A stretch of DNA of 64,000 bases, from the NCBI RefSeq assembly GCF_004137355.1, contig NZ_SDVB01000191.1:62001-126000 (forward strand), written 5' to 3'. The notes under the pieces are model-generated. The model was not told where the DNA came from, did no database searches, and was given only the letters and a program-made list of their open reading frames with translations. This DNA is from Ciceribacter ferrooxidans. GTDB taxonomy: Bacteria > Pseudomonadota > Alphaproteobacteria > Rhizobiales > Rhizobiaceae. Position numbers and translations under genes: made by a program. Below, one piece after another: positions 1 to 8,658 of the stretch (positions are counted from its first letter, which is position 1; each line of letters opens with the position of its first letter).

Positions 1-630
1 TCCGGCAAGCAGTGCGATCTTTCCTTGCACGAAGGTGGCGAGCATCAAGAACAGGGAGATATAGACCCAGGACATGAGGAGACTGCGTCGGTGCTCATAC
101 AAACGCCGCACAAGGTTTAGGTATCTGGGGTCGCGTTCGCTGCCTTTCTCGAGCACGAAGACAAAGGCTACGATCGAGATGAACGCCACCCATGCCTGGA
201 GGGGACCTTGACGCCAAGGATAGGCGAGCCCGTCGAAACCCATCCACATGGTCGCGGCCTGCAACCCGCTGACCCCGATTCCGATCGCCAGCAGGACTGA
301 GACGAGGAAGAGTAGCAGCAGTCTCCAAATTACCTGGCACGCAAATCGAGCCTTTGCACTGACGGTCAGTTCCGCGAGCGAAGTATGGCCTCGCGAAAGA
401 GAGATCATTTTCTCGCTTGCCAACAAAAAGGCAATGAATACAACGATCTGTACCAGCGGAAGCAGCAGAAGTGCGACCGCGCCGGGTGCAACCTTCATGT
501 TCAGCCTGAGAACAGTTGCAAGCAGCAGCCACGGAACGGTGCCAAGTAGCAGGTACGGCGAAAATCGTGTGATCTGCTTCGTCTGACTACTGCTGCGGAA
601 GTTCTGAAAGGTCTCGCTCTTGTCGGTCAT
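1..630 (-). CDS. Hypothetical multi-pass membrane protein (partial, C-terminus beyond window)
   Basis: An open frame of 210 codons runs from an ATG at 630-628 leftward off the window edge with no stop. The product begins MTDKSETFQNF and has about five hydrophobic stretches, near residues 24-42, 46-68, 98-118, 138-152 and 190-208, separated by short charged loops (for example SEKMISLSRG and EKGSERDPRY). No catalytic motif is visible in this part, so it may be either a pure membrane protein or the membrane anchor of a larger enzyme. I do not recognise the family. It is transcribed away from the LacI regulator end and does not obviously belong to the neighbouring operon. Confidence 0.6.
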   Translation of the reverse strand, partial: MTDKSETFQNFRSSSQTKQITRFSPYLLLGTVPWLLLATVLRLNMKVAPGAVALLLLPLVQIVVFIAFLLASEKMISLSRGHTSLAELTVSAKARFACQVIWRLLLLFLVSVLLAIGIGVSGLQAATMWMGFDGLAYPWRQGPLQAWVAFISIVAFVFVLEKGSERDPRYLNLVRRLYEHRRSLLMSWVYISLFLMLATFVQGKIALLAG

Positions 631-705
631 TACCTGACCGTAAGACGCAAGCGTGAAGCTCCCCTTACTCGGAATGGTCGTATTCGAACTAGTCCGCAGC
701 CCGGA

Positions 706-1710
706 TCAGAGGTTCTCGGACGTCACCGTCAGGAAGCGTACGGGGTCGGTGCTGACATCCACGTCCATCAGACCGAGTGTCTTCAGGGCAAGGTCGATGG
801 AGCGGCGCGCCTGGATCTCCGGCGCCTGGTCCAGCACGATCGCCATCAGACCGCTGGCGAGACAGGAGCGGCTGTGGTCCGTCAGTTCGTGGCCGACCCA
901 GAATATCCGACCGGGCGCGCGTTCGGACAGCACCCTCGCCACCGCCCTGTTGTCGCCGCCGGCGGTATAAACGCCGATGACATCGGCATCACGATCGAGT
1001 GCTGCCTTGAGCAGATCCATTGCCGCATATTCGTCGTCGAGGTCGAACATCACCTCGGTGAACCTGTGCATGCCGTTGTCGCGTTCGTCGAGGTAGGACG
1101 AAAAGCCGCGAATACGTTCTTTGTGGTTTTCGTAGGCCCCGCTGTGGCAGAGGGCGACGAACGAGCCGGAGCGATTGCCGAGCATTCCGGACATGTAATA
1201 GGCGGCGGTCCGCCCCGCGGCGTAGTTGTCGATGCCGACATAAGGCAGTTCTGGTGCAGGGCGCGTCATGATCTGGATAACCGGGATTCCGGTGGTGGCG
1301 GCTTCACGCACGCTCCTGACGACGCCTTCGTGATCCGGAGCGACCACGATGAGAGCAGAGCGGCGGAATTTCGGATTGGCGATGTAGCCCGCGAAATCTT
1401 CCGGGTCATTCTCGCGTGCGAAGGTGCGGTAGACTGAAACGCCGTTGCCGAGGGAGGCCGCGATGCGCTCGAAGGCCCGGTTCATGCGCGAATAGAAATA
1501 GGTCTCCGGGCGCACCAGAATCACCTCGATGCGAACCAGTCCCTGGTGTGTTTCCGGCCAGACGTGACGGTAGCCGAGCTTTCGCGCGGTGATCAGCACT
1601 TTCTCGACCGTTTCCGGCCGCACACCACCGCGTCCGTTCATGACGCGCTCGGCCGTTGCCGTACCGACGCCGGCGGCCAGCGCCAGATCCTTCAGTGTCA
1701 CTTTCGCCAT
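706..1710 (-). CDS. LacI-family transcriptional regulator (inositol-type operon)
   Basis: This 334-residue protein is the usual length for a LacI/GalR repressor. The N-terminus (KVTLKDLALAAGVGTATAERVMNG, residues 3-26) is the LacI helix-turn-helix followed by the hinge, and residues 60-330 form a periplasmic-binding-protein-like sugar sensor (IEVILVRPETYFYSRMNRAF, VGIDNYAAGRTAAYYM). It is divergent from the three-gene catabolic operon starting at 1910. The 199-bp gap holds a perfect 16-bp palindrome that is its likely operator. By analogy with the family it would repress the operon, and perhaps itself, until a sugar or polyol ligand binds. The ligand cannot be read from the sequence. Confidence 0.9.
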   Translation of the reverse strand: MAKVTLKDLALAAGVGTATAERVMNGRGGVRPETVEKVLITARKLGYRHVWPETHQGLVRIEVILVRPETYFYSRMNRAFERIAASLGNGVSVYRTFARENDPEDFAGYIANPKFRRSALIVVAPDHEGVVRSVREAATTGIPVIQIMTRPAPELPYVGIDNYAAGRTAAYYMSGMLGNRSGSFVALCHSGAYENHKERIRGFSSYLDERDNGMHRFTEVMFDLDDEYAAMDLLKAALDRDADVIGVYTAGGDNRAVARVLSERAPGRIFWVGHELTDHSRSCLASGLMAIVLDQAPEIQARRSIDLALKTLGLMDVDVSTDPVRFLTVTSENL

Positions 1711-1760
1711 CAGGGCCTCTCCCGCCAGCCGAGACGACCGGCCTTCGACTTATCGGGTAA

Positions 1761-1776
1761 TGATCAAATTTGATCA
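1761..1776. promoter_or_regulatory. Palindromic LacI-type operator TGATCAAATTTGATCA
   Basis: A perfect 16-bp inverted repeat lies 50 bp upstream of the LacI gene and 134 bp upstream of the divergent operon. Its length and symmetry fit LacI/GalR operators, although the centre is AATT rather than the more common CG. Assigning it to the adjacent regulator is an inference from position. Confidence 0.6.
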
Positions 1777-1909
1777 AGGAACAATTGGAGCCGGGAAAGG
1801 CGCCGCGGTACGTTTCCGGCAGTTCGGAGGAGAGCCGGACGGAGCAAGTGACAATTCGGCCGGCTGGCGAACGAATCTCGCGCGCTCGACGGCAACGAGG
1901 GAGGCCCCC

Positions 1910-2809
1910 ATGCGCATCGCGCTGGACCCATTCATGCATCGACATCTGAGTCTCGAGGCGCTTCCGGCCAAAGTCCGGGAGCTCGGCTACGAATGGATCG
2001 AACTCAGCCCGCGGGCGGATTTTCTCGAATGGTTCAAGGCGCCGCGGGTGTTTCCGGAGCGGATCCGTTCGTTCAAGAAGGCGCTCGCCGCCGAGAACGT
2101 GAAGATCGCCTCGCTGCTGCCGATGTACCGCTGGGCCTCGAATGACGAGACCGAGCGCAAGGCGGCGGTGAAGCACTGGAAGCGGGCGATCGAGATCGCC
2201 GTCGAGATGGAAGTGGACACGATGAACTCGGAGTTCGGCCGTGGCCCGCACCCCGACAAGGGCTCGTGCTACTGCTGCCATACCGGCTCGATGATCGAGG
2301 CCTGCGAGGACGCCTGGTGGCGCTCGATGGAAGAGCTCGTACCGATCTTCGAGCGCGAGGGCATCAACCTGCACGTCGAGCCGCATCCGGAGGACTGGTG
2401 CGAGACGCTGCAGCCGGCGCTCGACATCATCCGCACGGTCAATTCGAAGAACGTGAAGTTCCTCTACTGCGCGCCGCATACCTTCTATTTCGGCGACGAC
2501 ACGAAGGCGATGCTGCGCGAGGCGAAGGACGTGCTGGCCCATGTCCATGTCGGTGACACGTTCAACCACAAGGCCTCATCCGGCCTGCGCTACATTCTCA
2601 ATCCGCCCGGCACCCAGGCGCGTGTGCACCAGCACCTGAACATCGGCCAGGGCGAGGTACCGTGGGACGACTTCTTCGGCACGCTCGCCGAGATCGGCTT
2701 CGACGGCATCATGACCTCCTGCGTCTTCGCCTGGGAGGACAGGGCCGACGAATCCGGCCGCTTCATGTGCGCCGAAATGAACAACTACATCGACAAATAC
2801 AAGAAGTGA
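1910..2809 (+). CDS. Sugar phosphate isomerase/epimerase, IolH-like
   Basis: A 299-residue TIM-barrel protein of the AP endonuclease 2 / xylose-isomerase-like family. The start MRIALDPFMHRHLS (ATG 1910, GAGG about 6 bp upstream) was chosen over a longer frame because the fold begins there. Motifs such as ELSPRADFL, DTMNSEFGRG, VEPHPEDW, HVGDTFNHKASSGLRYI and HQHLNIGQGEVPWDDF match what I recall of IolH from inositol clusters, including metal-ligand Glu and His residues at strand ends. It is the first gene of an operon with an IolE-like protein and a Gfo/Idh/MocA dehydrogenase, so it probably acts on an inositol-derived or related polyol intermediate. The exact reaction of IolH is not firmly established. 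Confidence 0.8.
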   Translation: MRIALDPFMHRHLSLEALPAKVRELGYEWIELSPRADFLEWFKAPRVFPERIRSFKKALAAENVKIASLLPMYRWASNDETERKAAVKHWKRAIEIAVEMEVDTMNSEFGRGPHPDKGSCYCCHTGSMIEACEDAWWRSMEELVPIFEREGINLHVEPHPEDWCETLQPALDIIRTVNSKNVKFLYCAPHTFYFGDDTKAMLREAKDVLAHVHVGDTFNHKASSGLRYILNPPGTQARVHQHLNIGQGEVPWDDFFGTLAEIGFDGIMTSCVFAWEDRADESGRFMCAEMNNYIDKYKK

Positions 2810-2856
2810 CCCGGGTCCGTTCAGCACTAACAGGCGCAGAAGAGGTGCAGCATCCC

Positions 2857-3780
2857 ATGACAATCACCATCACAACCGCCCCCTGCTGCTGGGGCGTCGA
2901 CGACGTCAACAACCCCAATCTGCCGTCCTGGCTGCGTGTTTACGACGAGGCCGCTGCCGCCGGTTATGGCGGACTGGAGCTCGGCCCTTACGGCTACGTG
3001 CCGCTCGATGCCGAGCTTGTCGGCAAGGAGCTGGCGGCCCGCGCTCTCTTCGTCGTTGCCGGCACGATCTTCGATGATCTGGTCTCTCCCGCCAATAAGG
3101 AAAACCTGCTGCGCCAGACAGACGAGATCTGTTCGGTCATCACCAGACTGCCGCAGCCCGAGCCGGTCGCGGGTCAGCGTTTCAGGACGCCGTATCTGAC
3201 CGTCATGGACTGGGGCCACGACGAACGCGATTACGCAGCCGGCCATTCCAACCGTGCGCCGCGCCTTTCAGACGAGGAATGGGCCGGCATGGTCGAAAAC
3301 ATCCGAGCGATCTCGGTGCTCGCCCGCGACAAGTACGGCGTGCGGGCGACGATCCATCCGCATGCGGGTGGCTATATCGAGTTCGAGGATGAGGTTGCGC
3401 GCATCGCCCGGAACATTCCGGCGGATATCGCCGGTTTCTGCCTCGATACCGGACACACGTACTATGCCGGCATGGATCCGGTCGAAACGCTGAAAAGATA
3501 TGCCGACCGGCTCGACTATGTGCACTTCAAGGATATCGACAAGCCGATATTCGACGAGGTGCTGGGCGAGCGGATCCGCTTCTTCGACGCTTGTGGCAAG
3601 GGCGTCATGTGCCCAATCGGTCGCGGCGCCATAGACTATCCGGCCGTCAAGCGGGCGCTCGAGGAGATCGGCTACCACGGCTACATCACCGTCGAGCAGG
3701 AGCGCGATCCGAGAAACGTCTCGGGCAGCGTCGAAGACGTCAAGGCCAGCCGGGATTACCTCCGGCAGGTCGGGTTCTAA
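2857..3780 (+). CDS. Sugar phosphate isomerase/epimerase, inosose dehydratase (IolE)-like
   Basis: A 307-residue TIM-barrel protein starting MTITITTAPCCWGV at 2857, 47 bp after the preceding gene. Features of the IolE/IolI family include the N-terminal APCCWGVDD strand, the central TIHPHAGGYIE metal site, FCLDTGHTYYAGMDP, YVHFKDI and the C-terminal ITVEQERDP with a ligand Glu. IolE converts 2-keto-myo-inositol to a diketone by dehydration, and this protein could do the same or act on a related ketose. Its place between an IolH-like protein and an NAD-dependent dehydrogenase supports a polyol oxidation-dehydration route. No matching transporter lies next to it. Confidence 0.8.
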   Translation: MTITITTAPCCWGVDDVNNPNLPSWLRVYDEAAAAGYGGLELGPYGYVPLDAELVGKELAARALFVVAGTIFDDLVSPANKENLLRQTDEICSVITRLPQPEPVAGQRFRTPYLTVMDWGHDERDYAAGHSNRAPRLSDEEWAGMVENIRAISVLARDKYGVRATIHPHAGGYIEFEDEVARIARNIPADIAGFCLDTGHTYYAGMDPVETLKRYADRLDYVHFKDIDKPIFDEVLGERIRFFDACGKGVMCPIGRGAIDYPAVKRALEEIGYHGYITVEQERDPRNVSGSVEDVKASRDYLRQVGF

Positions 3781-3798
3781 TCAGCAGGAAGCACGCTC

Positions 3799-4968
3799 AT
3801 GTTTGCAAACTCCAAGAGACCCATCCGCTGGGGCATGGTCGGCGGCGGTCGCGGCAGCCAGATCGGCACCATCCACCGCAATGCGGCGCTGCGCGACAGC
3901 GTCTTTGAACTCGTTGCCGGCGCCTTCGACATCAATCCGGAGCGCGGCCGCGCTTTCGGCGCTGATCTCAGACTCGATCCCGACCGCGTCTATCCGGACT
4001 ACAAGACGATGCTGGAGGCTGAATCCGCGCGATCGGATGGCATCGAGGCGGTTTCGGTTGCAACGCCGAACAACACGCACCACGAAATCACGAAGCTTGC
4101 ACTCGAGCACGGCATTCACGTCGTCTGCGAAAAGCCGCTCTGCTTCACGGTGAGGGAAGCCGAAGAACTGCAGTCGCTGTCGCGATCAAAGAACCTCGTC
4201 GTCGGGGTTACCTACGGTTATGCCGGGCATCAACTGATCGAGCAGGCGCGGGCGATGGTGAGAAACGGCGATCTCGGAGAGATCCGCGTCGTCAACCTCG
4301 CCTTTGCACACGGCTTCCATAGTGACGCGGTCGAGGAAAAGAACCCGGCGACCAAGTGGCGAGTCGATCCGGAGTTCGCCGGTCCGAGCTACGTGCTCGG
4401 TGATGTCGGTACGCATCCGCTCTATCTCGCCGAGGCGATCCTCCCGCACATGAAGATCAAGCGGCTGATGTGTGTGCGCCAGAGCTTCGTGAAGAGCCGT
4501 GCGCCGCTTGAGGACAACGCGATAACGCTGATGGAGTACGACAATGGCGCGATCGCGAATGTCTGGTCGAGTGCGATCAATGCAGGTTCCATGCACGGGC
4601 AGAAGGTGCGTATCGTCGGCTCGAAGGCCAGTATTGAATGGTGGGACGAACAGCCGAACCAGCTGCGCTACGAGGTGCAGGGCGAATCCGTGCGTATTCT
4701 CGAACGCGGCATGGGCTACCTCTATCCTGAAGCGCTCGTCGACGACCGGATCGGTGGCGGTCATCCCGAAGGACTGTTCGAAGCCTGGGCCAATCTCTAT
4801 CGCCGCTTCGCCTTCAAGATGACGGGCGATCACGGTCTGGCGCCTGACGGTATTGAGGATCTGATTTTCCCGGACGTCGATGCAGGACTTGAAGGCGTTC
4901 GCTGGGTGGAAAACTGCGTCCGGTCTGCAGATGCAGGCGGTGTTTGGGTCGACTATTGGAAAACGTGA
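3799..4968 (+). CDS. Gfo/Idh/MocA-family NAD(P)-dependent oxidoreductase
   Basis: A 389-residue dehydrogenase. The N-terminal Rossmann fold has the glycine-rich loop GMVGGGRGSQIG (residues about 12-23), followed by SVATPNNTHHEI and the family hallmark CEKPLCF, whose Lys is the usual catalytic residue. The C-terminal half is the GFO_IDH_MocA C-terminal sheet domain (VDPEFAGPSYVLGDVGTHPLYLAE, with the active-site region DVGTH). It is the third gene of the operon, 18 bp after the IolE-like gene, and probably oxidises the polyol or sugar at the start of the pathway, as inositol 2-dehydrogenases of this family do. Confidence 0.88.
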   Translation: MFANSKRPIRWGMVGGGRGSQIGTIHRNAALRDSVFELVAGAFDINPERGRAFGADLRLDPDRVYPDYKTMLEAESARSDGIEAVSVATPNNTHHEITKLALEHGIHVVCEKPLCFTVREAEELQSLSRSKNLVVGVTYGYAGHQLIEQARAMVRNGDLGEIRVVNLAFAHGFHSDAVEEKNPATKWRVDPEFAGPSYVLGDVGTHPLYLAEAILPHMKIKRLMCVRQSFVKSRAPLEDNAITLMEYDNGAIANVWSSAINAGSMHGQKVRIVGSKASIEWWDEQPNQLRYEVQGESVRILERGMGYLYPEALVDDRIGGGHPEGLFEAWANLYRRFAFKMTGDHGLAPDGIEDLIFPDVDAGLEGVRWVENCVRSADAGGVWVDYWKT

Positions 4969-5101
4969 GCAGTCGAACCTGGGGGACGGTTGCGATGACA
5001 ACGCAGCCTCGCTCCTTGTCGAACCGATGCGACTCCGGTGGACTATTGGTTGGACGGCGAGGCGAATCCTAACGCTGCGAGCCAGTCAATCTTGTCTTTA
5101 T

Positions 5102-5129
5102 GTTGGACAGAAGGTATATTTTGTTCAAC
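5102..5129. promoter_or_regulatory. Inverted repeat upstream of the toxin-antitoxin pair
   Basis: GTTGGACA and TGTTCAAC form an 8-bp inverted repeat with one mismatch, separated by 12 bp containing GGTATATT. It ends 13 bp before the antitoxin start and overlaps a likely -10 element, so it is a plausible autoregulatory operator for the pair. Confidence 0.4.
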
Positions 5130-5142
5130 ACGGGAGTATGCA

Positions 5143-5439
5143 ATGGCTACTCAAACACATGCTGCATCAGACGCGGAAACAGCGACTGCGCAGGCGCGCA
5201 ACAAGCTCGTACTCGAGCAAGCAAGAGCTGTCGGCCTCATTGGGACCGCAAAGAACACGCGCCTGTCGGGCCGTGTCTCATCGGATTTGATCGAGGCGGC
5301 CAAAAGGCGCGCACATGTAACGTCCGACACGGAGCTATTGGAACTGGCGCTTTCCCGCCTGGCGCTGGAAGATGATTTCGGTGCACGTCTGGTCGATCGC
5401 AAAGGCAGCATCCCGACGGATATTGACCTTGGGATTTGA
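5143..5439 (+). CDS. Putative type II antitoxin (VapB-like)
   Basis: A 98-residue protein with start MATQTHAASDAETATAQ at 5143, preceded by GGGAG. An N-terminal helical segment is followed by a ribbon-helix-helix-like stretch (NTRLSGRVSSDLIEAAKRRA, then TSDTELLELALSRLALEDDF) and an acidic C-terminal tail that could occupy the toxin active site. Its end overlaps the start of the PIN-domain gene, the typical antitoxin-toxin order. The assignment rests on size, context and the RHH-like pattern rather than a clear family match. Confidence 0.65.
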   Translation: MATQTHAASDAETATAQARNKLVLEQARAVGLIGTAKNTRLSGRVSSDLIEAAKRRAHVTSDTELLELALSRLALEDDFGARLVDRKGSIPTDIDLGI

Positions 5440-6016
5440 TCTCACCGAGACCCTCCGGGTCCTAAAGGCTCAGAAACGAGCCGGAACGCTTAGGCGCCGG
5501 CCTGACGAGGCCCTCCCGTGGGTTGCTGACGAACCTGCAATCGGAGTGCCGCTGTTTCTTGACACCAGCGTTTACATGGATGTGCTTCAGGGACGCTCAC
5601 CCGTTGAAGTCGATGCCCTGCTGACATATCGGCTGTGCCACCATTCCGCAGTCTGTCTGTCCGAGCTGACCCATGCCTTCGGTCGCTTGGATCCTAAGCA
5701 TGCTTCAACCAAGGCGGCGCTTAAGACGATAAGTGCCACCATAAGCGACATCCCGCCACATCGGCTTCATGCTCCGGATGCGTCCATGTGGGGACAGGCG
5801 GGTGTCTTGGCGGGGTTGCTGTTCCGATTGAGCAATCTACCCAAATGGGAGGGGTACGAGAGACGTTTCGTCAACGATGCTCTTGTCTTCCTGCAGGCGA
5901 GGCAACTGGGTGCAAGCGTTCTAACGGGAAACATCCGCGATTTTGATTTTCTCTCGCAACTCATGCCGACCGGACAGATAATCTTATATCGAGCTCCGAA
6001 GCAGTCGCGGTCCTGA
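5429..6016 (+). CDS. PIN-domain ribonuclease toxin (VapC-like)
   Basis: The PIN fold is shown by the acidic residues in PLFLDTSVYMDVL, CLSELTHAF, FVNDALVFLQARQLG and VLTGNIRDFDFL, which form the Mg-binding site of VapC-type RNases. I place the start at TTG 5429, overlapping the antitoxin stop by 11 bp. An in-frame ATG at 5372 would add 19 residues and overlap by 68 bp. At about 195 residues it is longer than a minimal VapC of about 130 because some 40 residues precede the PIN core. It is expected to cleave RNA when free of its antitoxin. Confidence 0.75.
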   Translation: MGFDLTETLRVLKAQKRAGTLRRRPDEALPWVADEPAIGVPLFLDTSVYMDVLQGRSPVEVDALLTYRLCHHSAVCLSELTHAFGRLDPKHASTKAALKTISATISDIPPHRLHAPDASMWGQAGVLAGLLFRLSNLPKWEGYERRFVNDALVFLQARQLGASVLTGNIRDFDFLSQLMPTGQIILYRAPKQSRS

Positions 6017-6278
6017 AGGGCGGGACGTACTCGCCAGGGGTCGGGTTTGTACAGACGTGAATCGGCTCGTTCGAGCGGCAAGTCGCGCCAAGCCCGTGAC
6101 TCATCATCCCGGATGGGCGGCATTTCGGCGTCATCGCCGTCGGCAGAACCTGTCCGGCTCTCTTCTGTTCTCAAGCGTTGCTGCCGAACCCAGCGCGTCT
6201 GACACGACGTGCCTCTTGGCACCCAACGGCGAAGACATCCCCGGCGCTGCGGCCCTCTTCATGTGATTGCCACATGCC

Positions 6279-6926
6279 CTAGTGGGTAATGCTGGTGACG
6301 AGCCAGTCGGTGTCTTCGACCGCAGCGAGCATGGCCCGTGCATCATCGATCGCTCCGCCCTCGCGAAGGGCGGTCCGGCTCTCTTGAACCGCCGGAGGTT
6401 CGCCCGGGTCGAGCGCGGTCGCGAGACGCGTGAGTTTGGCTTCGAGTGCCCTTACGGCTGTTCCGAGGGTCCAGCCGCCTGTCTCGCGAAACTTGCTCGC
6501 GTCGTACTCACGCGAAGAGAGTGAATACCGGGCGAGCATGAGCTCGATCGGGTCCCCGTGGACGAGAAGTTGCACCTCTCTCGCGTTCCAGCCGAGAACG
6601 GGCAGATGGGTTGCGAGCAGGTAATGATTGGTGTCCTTGCTCGCGCTGAGAGACGGGACCGGCACGAGCCTCTCGGCAAGCAGGACCAAGGCGGCGAGCC
6701 CGGGGCTCACGATCTGCGGCTGAAGCCATGAAGGAACCGCGCCGTCCGGATCGAGGCGAAACGCCGCCTGGATATCCGCGCGCCCTGCGATCCGGGGAAG
6801 GCATCGCAGTGCTACCGCGGAGAGTCTTTCACGATCGCCGGCATCCCATGCCGACAATACCTCGCGGACCGTCTCTTCGAAGGCAGGCGTGACGGGACAA
6901 CGAAAGGCGTGATGCAGTACGGCCAT
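6279..6926 (-). CDS. Hypothetical protein (215 aa), last gene of the AraC-linked group
   Basis: A soluble, mostly helical-looking protein beginning MAVLHHAFRCPVTPAF, with no signal peptide or membrane segment. Recognisable patches are VREVLSAWDAGDRERL, HYLLATHLPVLGWNAREVQLLVHGDPIELML and the C-terminal DDARAMLAAVEDTDWLVTS. I do not recognise the family. It follows the secreted-protein gene in the same orientation after a 97-bp gap. It is the most distal of four genes behind the AraC regulator and may belong to the same regulon. Confidence 0.55.
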   Translation of the reverse strand: MAVLHHAFRCPVTPAFEETVREVLSAWDAGDRERLSAVALRCLPRIAGRADIQAAFRLDPDGAVPSWLQPQIVSPGLAALVLLAERLVPVPSLSASKDTNHYLLATHLPVLGWNAREVQLLVHGDPIELMLARYSLSSREYDASKFRETGGWTLGTAVRALEAKLTRLATALDPGEPPAVQESRTALREGGAIDDARAMLAAVEDTDWLVTSITH

Positions 6927-7023
6927 GTCGCAGATGCTCCTTTGGCAAGAGCCGCCGGGCCGAAGGCCCGACGGCGAGGGTATTCATCCTTGTTCCGTTC
7001 AGTGCAATTCTACCGGTACGACC

Positions 7024-7569
7024 TCACGGACCGCAATTGCCAAGCGTTCCGTTGACGATGGTCACGCCTGATCCAACGGTCGTCGCGAGTGCCTGAAACC
7101 CGGCGGCAGCAACCCGGCTGGCCGCATTGTTCGCGGGCGCGGTCGTGATCTGGGCCTTCGGAATGCTCCAGTGGCCTGCCGGGTTGTTGTCGAAAACGAT
7201 CTGCCAGGGGAACGGCAAGGGCTGGTCAGCTGGGTTGGCCTGATACTGAATGGCTGCGTTTCCGACCAGATCCTGGTTGCCCGGAACCGGAGCGACCGTG
7301 TTCGGGAGGTCGACCTTCACGAAGCACTGTCTGGTCGGGAATGCCGCCTGTGCCGCAGCGTCGTTCGCGAAGTAGAAGAACGAGAGAGTCGACGGATTGC
7401 CGCCCACGCCGAAGTTTGCGGCATTCCAGGTGACCGCGCCGGTCACGGCATTTGCGTCGACGGCGCGGTAGACGGAGTAGGCCATCGCGGGACTGGCGAA
7501 CCCGAGTGCTGCAAGAGCGGCAAGGACGACGGCGAGATGGTGGCGGAAACGAAGTCTGCTGGTTCTCAT
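7024..7569 (-). CDS. Secreted hypothetical protein (181 aa)
   Basis: The start MRTSRLRFRHHLAVV at 7569 is preceded by AAGGA and gives a classical signal peptide: basic n-region, hydrophobic core VVLAALAALGF, cleavage after SPAMA. The mature part opens with YSVYRAVDANAVTG and is rich in Ala, Asn and aromatic residues (NPSTLSFFYFAND). It carries two Cys (TRQC and GNCGP at the C-terminus) that could form a disulfide in the periplasm. I do not recognise the family. It lies downstream of two paralogous genes and an AraC regulator on the same strand. Confidence 0.7.
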   Translation of the reverse strand: MRTSRLRFRHHLAVVLAALAALGFASPAMAYSVYRAVDANAVTGAVTWNAANFGVGGNPSTLSFFYFANDAAAQAAFPTRQCFVKVDLPNTVAPVPGNQDLVGNAAIQYQANPADQPLPFPWQIVFDNNPAGHWSIPKAQITTAPANNAASRVAAAGFQALATTVGSGVTIVNGTLGNCGP

Positions 7570-7882
7570 GACTGCATTCCTTCTTTCAACAGGGAGGATG
7601 GGCGCTCCTCGCACCATGCGAGGAGCGCTGACCGGCGAGGCCTCTCGCCGGCGGTGATAGGGCCCCTCAGGAGGGCCGTGTCTGTGGGTGTTCCAGGGAC
7701 GGCGTCAGGCCGTCCGGGTCTCGGGATTGGAAGCGTCAGCCGATGCCGAACGCTGCCACTACCCGACCGACTTGCCGCTGCGCGGCTTCATTGCCGACGA
7801 TGCCGAGGGCGGCGTCCCCCGGCATCGCCTCTCCTGGCGTCTGACGTTGACCGACGGCGGGGAGGAACGCCGCCCCAGGACG
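7570..7882. other. Non-coding gap between two genes of the AraC-linked group
   Basis: About 310 bp without a credible gene. The short plus-strand frames here have no ribosome site and atypical composition. Next to the stop at 7883 there is a weak GC-rich stem on the minus strand (GGCGG/CCGCC), too short to call a terminator. The promoter of the secreted-protein gene is presumably here, but no clear -35/-10 is seen. Confidence 0.4.
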
Positions 7883-8491
7883 TCAGGAGACGGTGATCAG
7901 GTTGTCGATGCCGAGAGTGGCACTGCGCGTCGTCAGGGCGCCGCCATAGGTGACTTCGACGGCATTGGTGACATCCTCGATGTCGATGACATCCCCGGTT
8001 ACGAAATTGCCGAAGATGACCCAGTAGTTCGGGTGCGGCGTGAACACGGCCGTCATGTTCGGTGCCGCCTGCACGGCGAATGTGCCCGAACCGGACATGC
8101 CGACGCCGACGGAGGTGCGGTTCGGCGCGACATTCGGGAGCTGCTGAATGGTCAGGGAGCCGATGGCTCCGCTGGCACTCGGGTTCGCAAAGGTCGTCGC
8201 ACCGTAGTTGTCCTGGGTCAGCTGGATGAGGTTCTGCCCGTTCGGATCTGCCGGCATGGTCTGCGACGCCGAGAAGTTGATCCCCGGCTGGAGCAGCCCG
8301 GTTTCAGACCAAACGAAGCTGTATTCGAGATTCCAGGTGAAGGTCACCTTGCTTTTCGGAGCGGTCGGCCGGGCAAACCAGGCGAGTGAGAACACATTGC
8401 CCGGAATGGTCATCGGCGGTGCCTTCTGGAACACGGCGAAGCTTCCGGAAAGCTGGGAGTTGTTGACGCACGTCAGAGAGTAGGAGGTCAT
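7883..8491 (-). CDS. Hypothetical beta-rich protein, paralogue of the upstream gene (202 aa)
   Basis: Starts MTSYSLTCVNNSQLSG at 8491 with AAAGG upstream. The product is Ser/Thr/Asn/Pro-rich and beta-prone, with motifs GNVFSLAWFARPTAP, VTFTWNLEYSFVWSETG and INFSASQTMPADP, and it ends GIDNLITVS. No signal peptide is visible. It resembles the neighbour at 8659-9345 in the opening (LT-N-S-GS pattern), in a central VT-TWN segment and in the C-terminal LDN/IDN tail, so the two look like diverged paralogues. I have a vague memory of similar hypothetical proteins in fungi and actinomycetes with the SLAWF and FVWSETG motifs, but no known function. Confidence 0.65.
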   Translation of the reverse strand: MTSYSLTCVNNSQLSGSFAVFQKAPPMTIPGNVFSLAWFARPTAPKSKVTFTWNLEYSFVWSETGLLQPGINFSASQTMPADPNGQNLIQLTQDNYGATTFANPSASGAIGSLTIQQLPNVAPNRTSVGVGMSGSGTFAVQAAPNMTAVFTPHPNYWVIFGNFVTGDVIDIEDVTNAVEVTYGGALTTRSATLGIDNLITVS

Positions 8492-8658
8492 TGGTCTTGC
8501 CTTTCTTCGAGGAATATCCCCCGGTTTGAAGGGGCCGGTACCGCCTCGGGGGCTGAAACGATACCGGCCTTGCCTCGCCGCTCGTGGATCAGGCGGGGAA
8601 TCGGGAGTGGCGAGGATCTGCCCGGCAGGAGGCGAGCGCCGGGCAAGCTGGTTCGTCG

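Noticed and set aside
95..532. A 145-residue minus-strand frame at the left edge
   Set aside because: It is out of frame with the open membrane-protein frame starting at ATG 630, is Arg-rich and has no hydrophobic helices.
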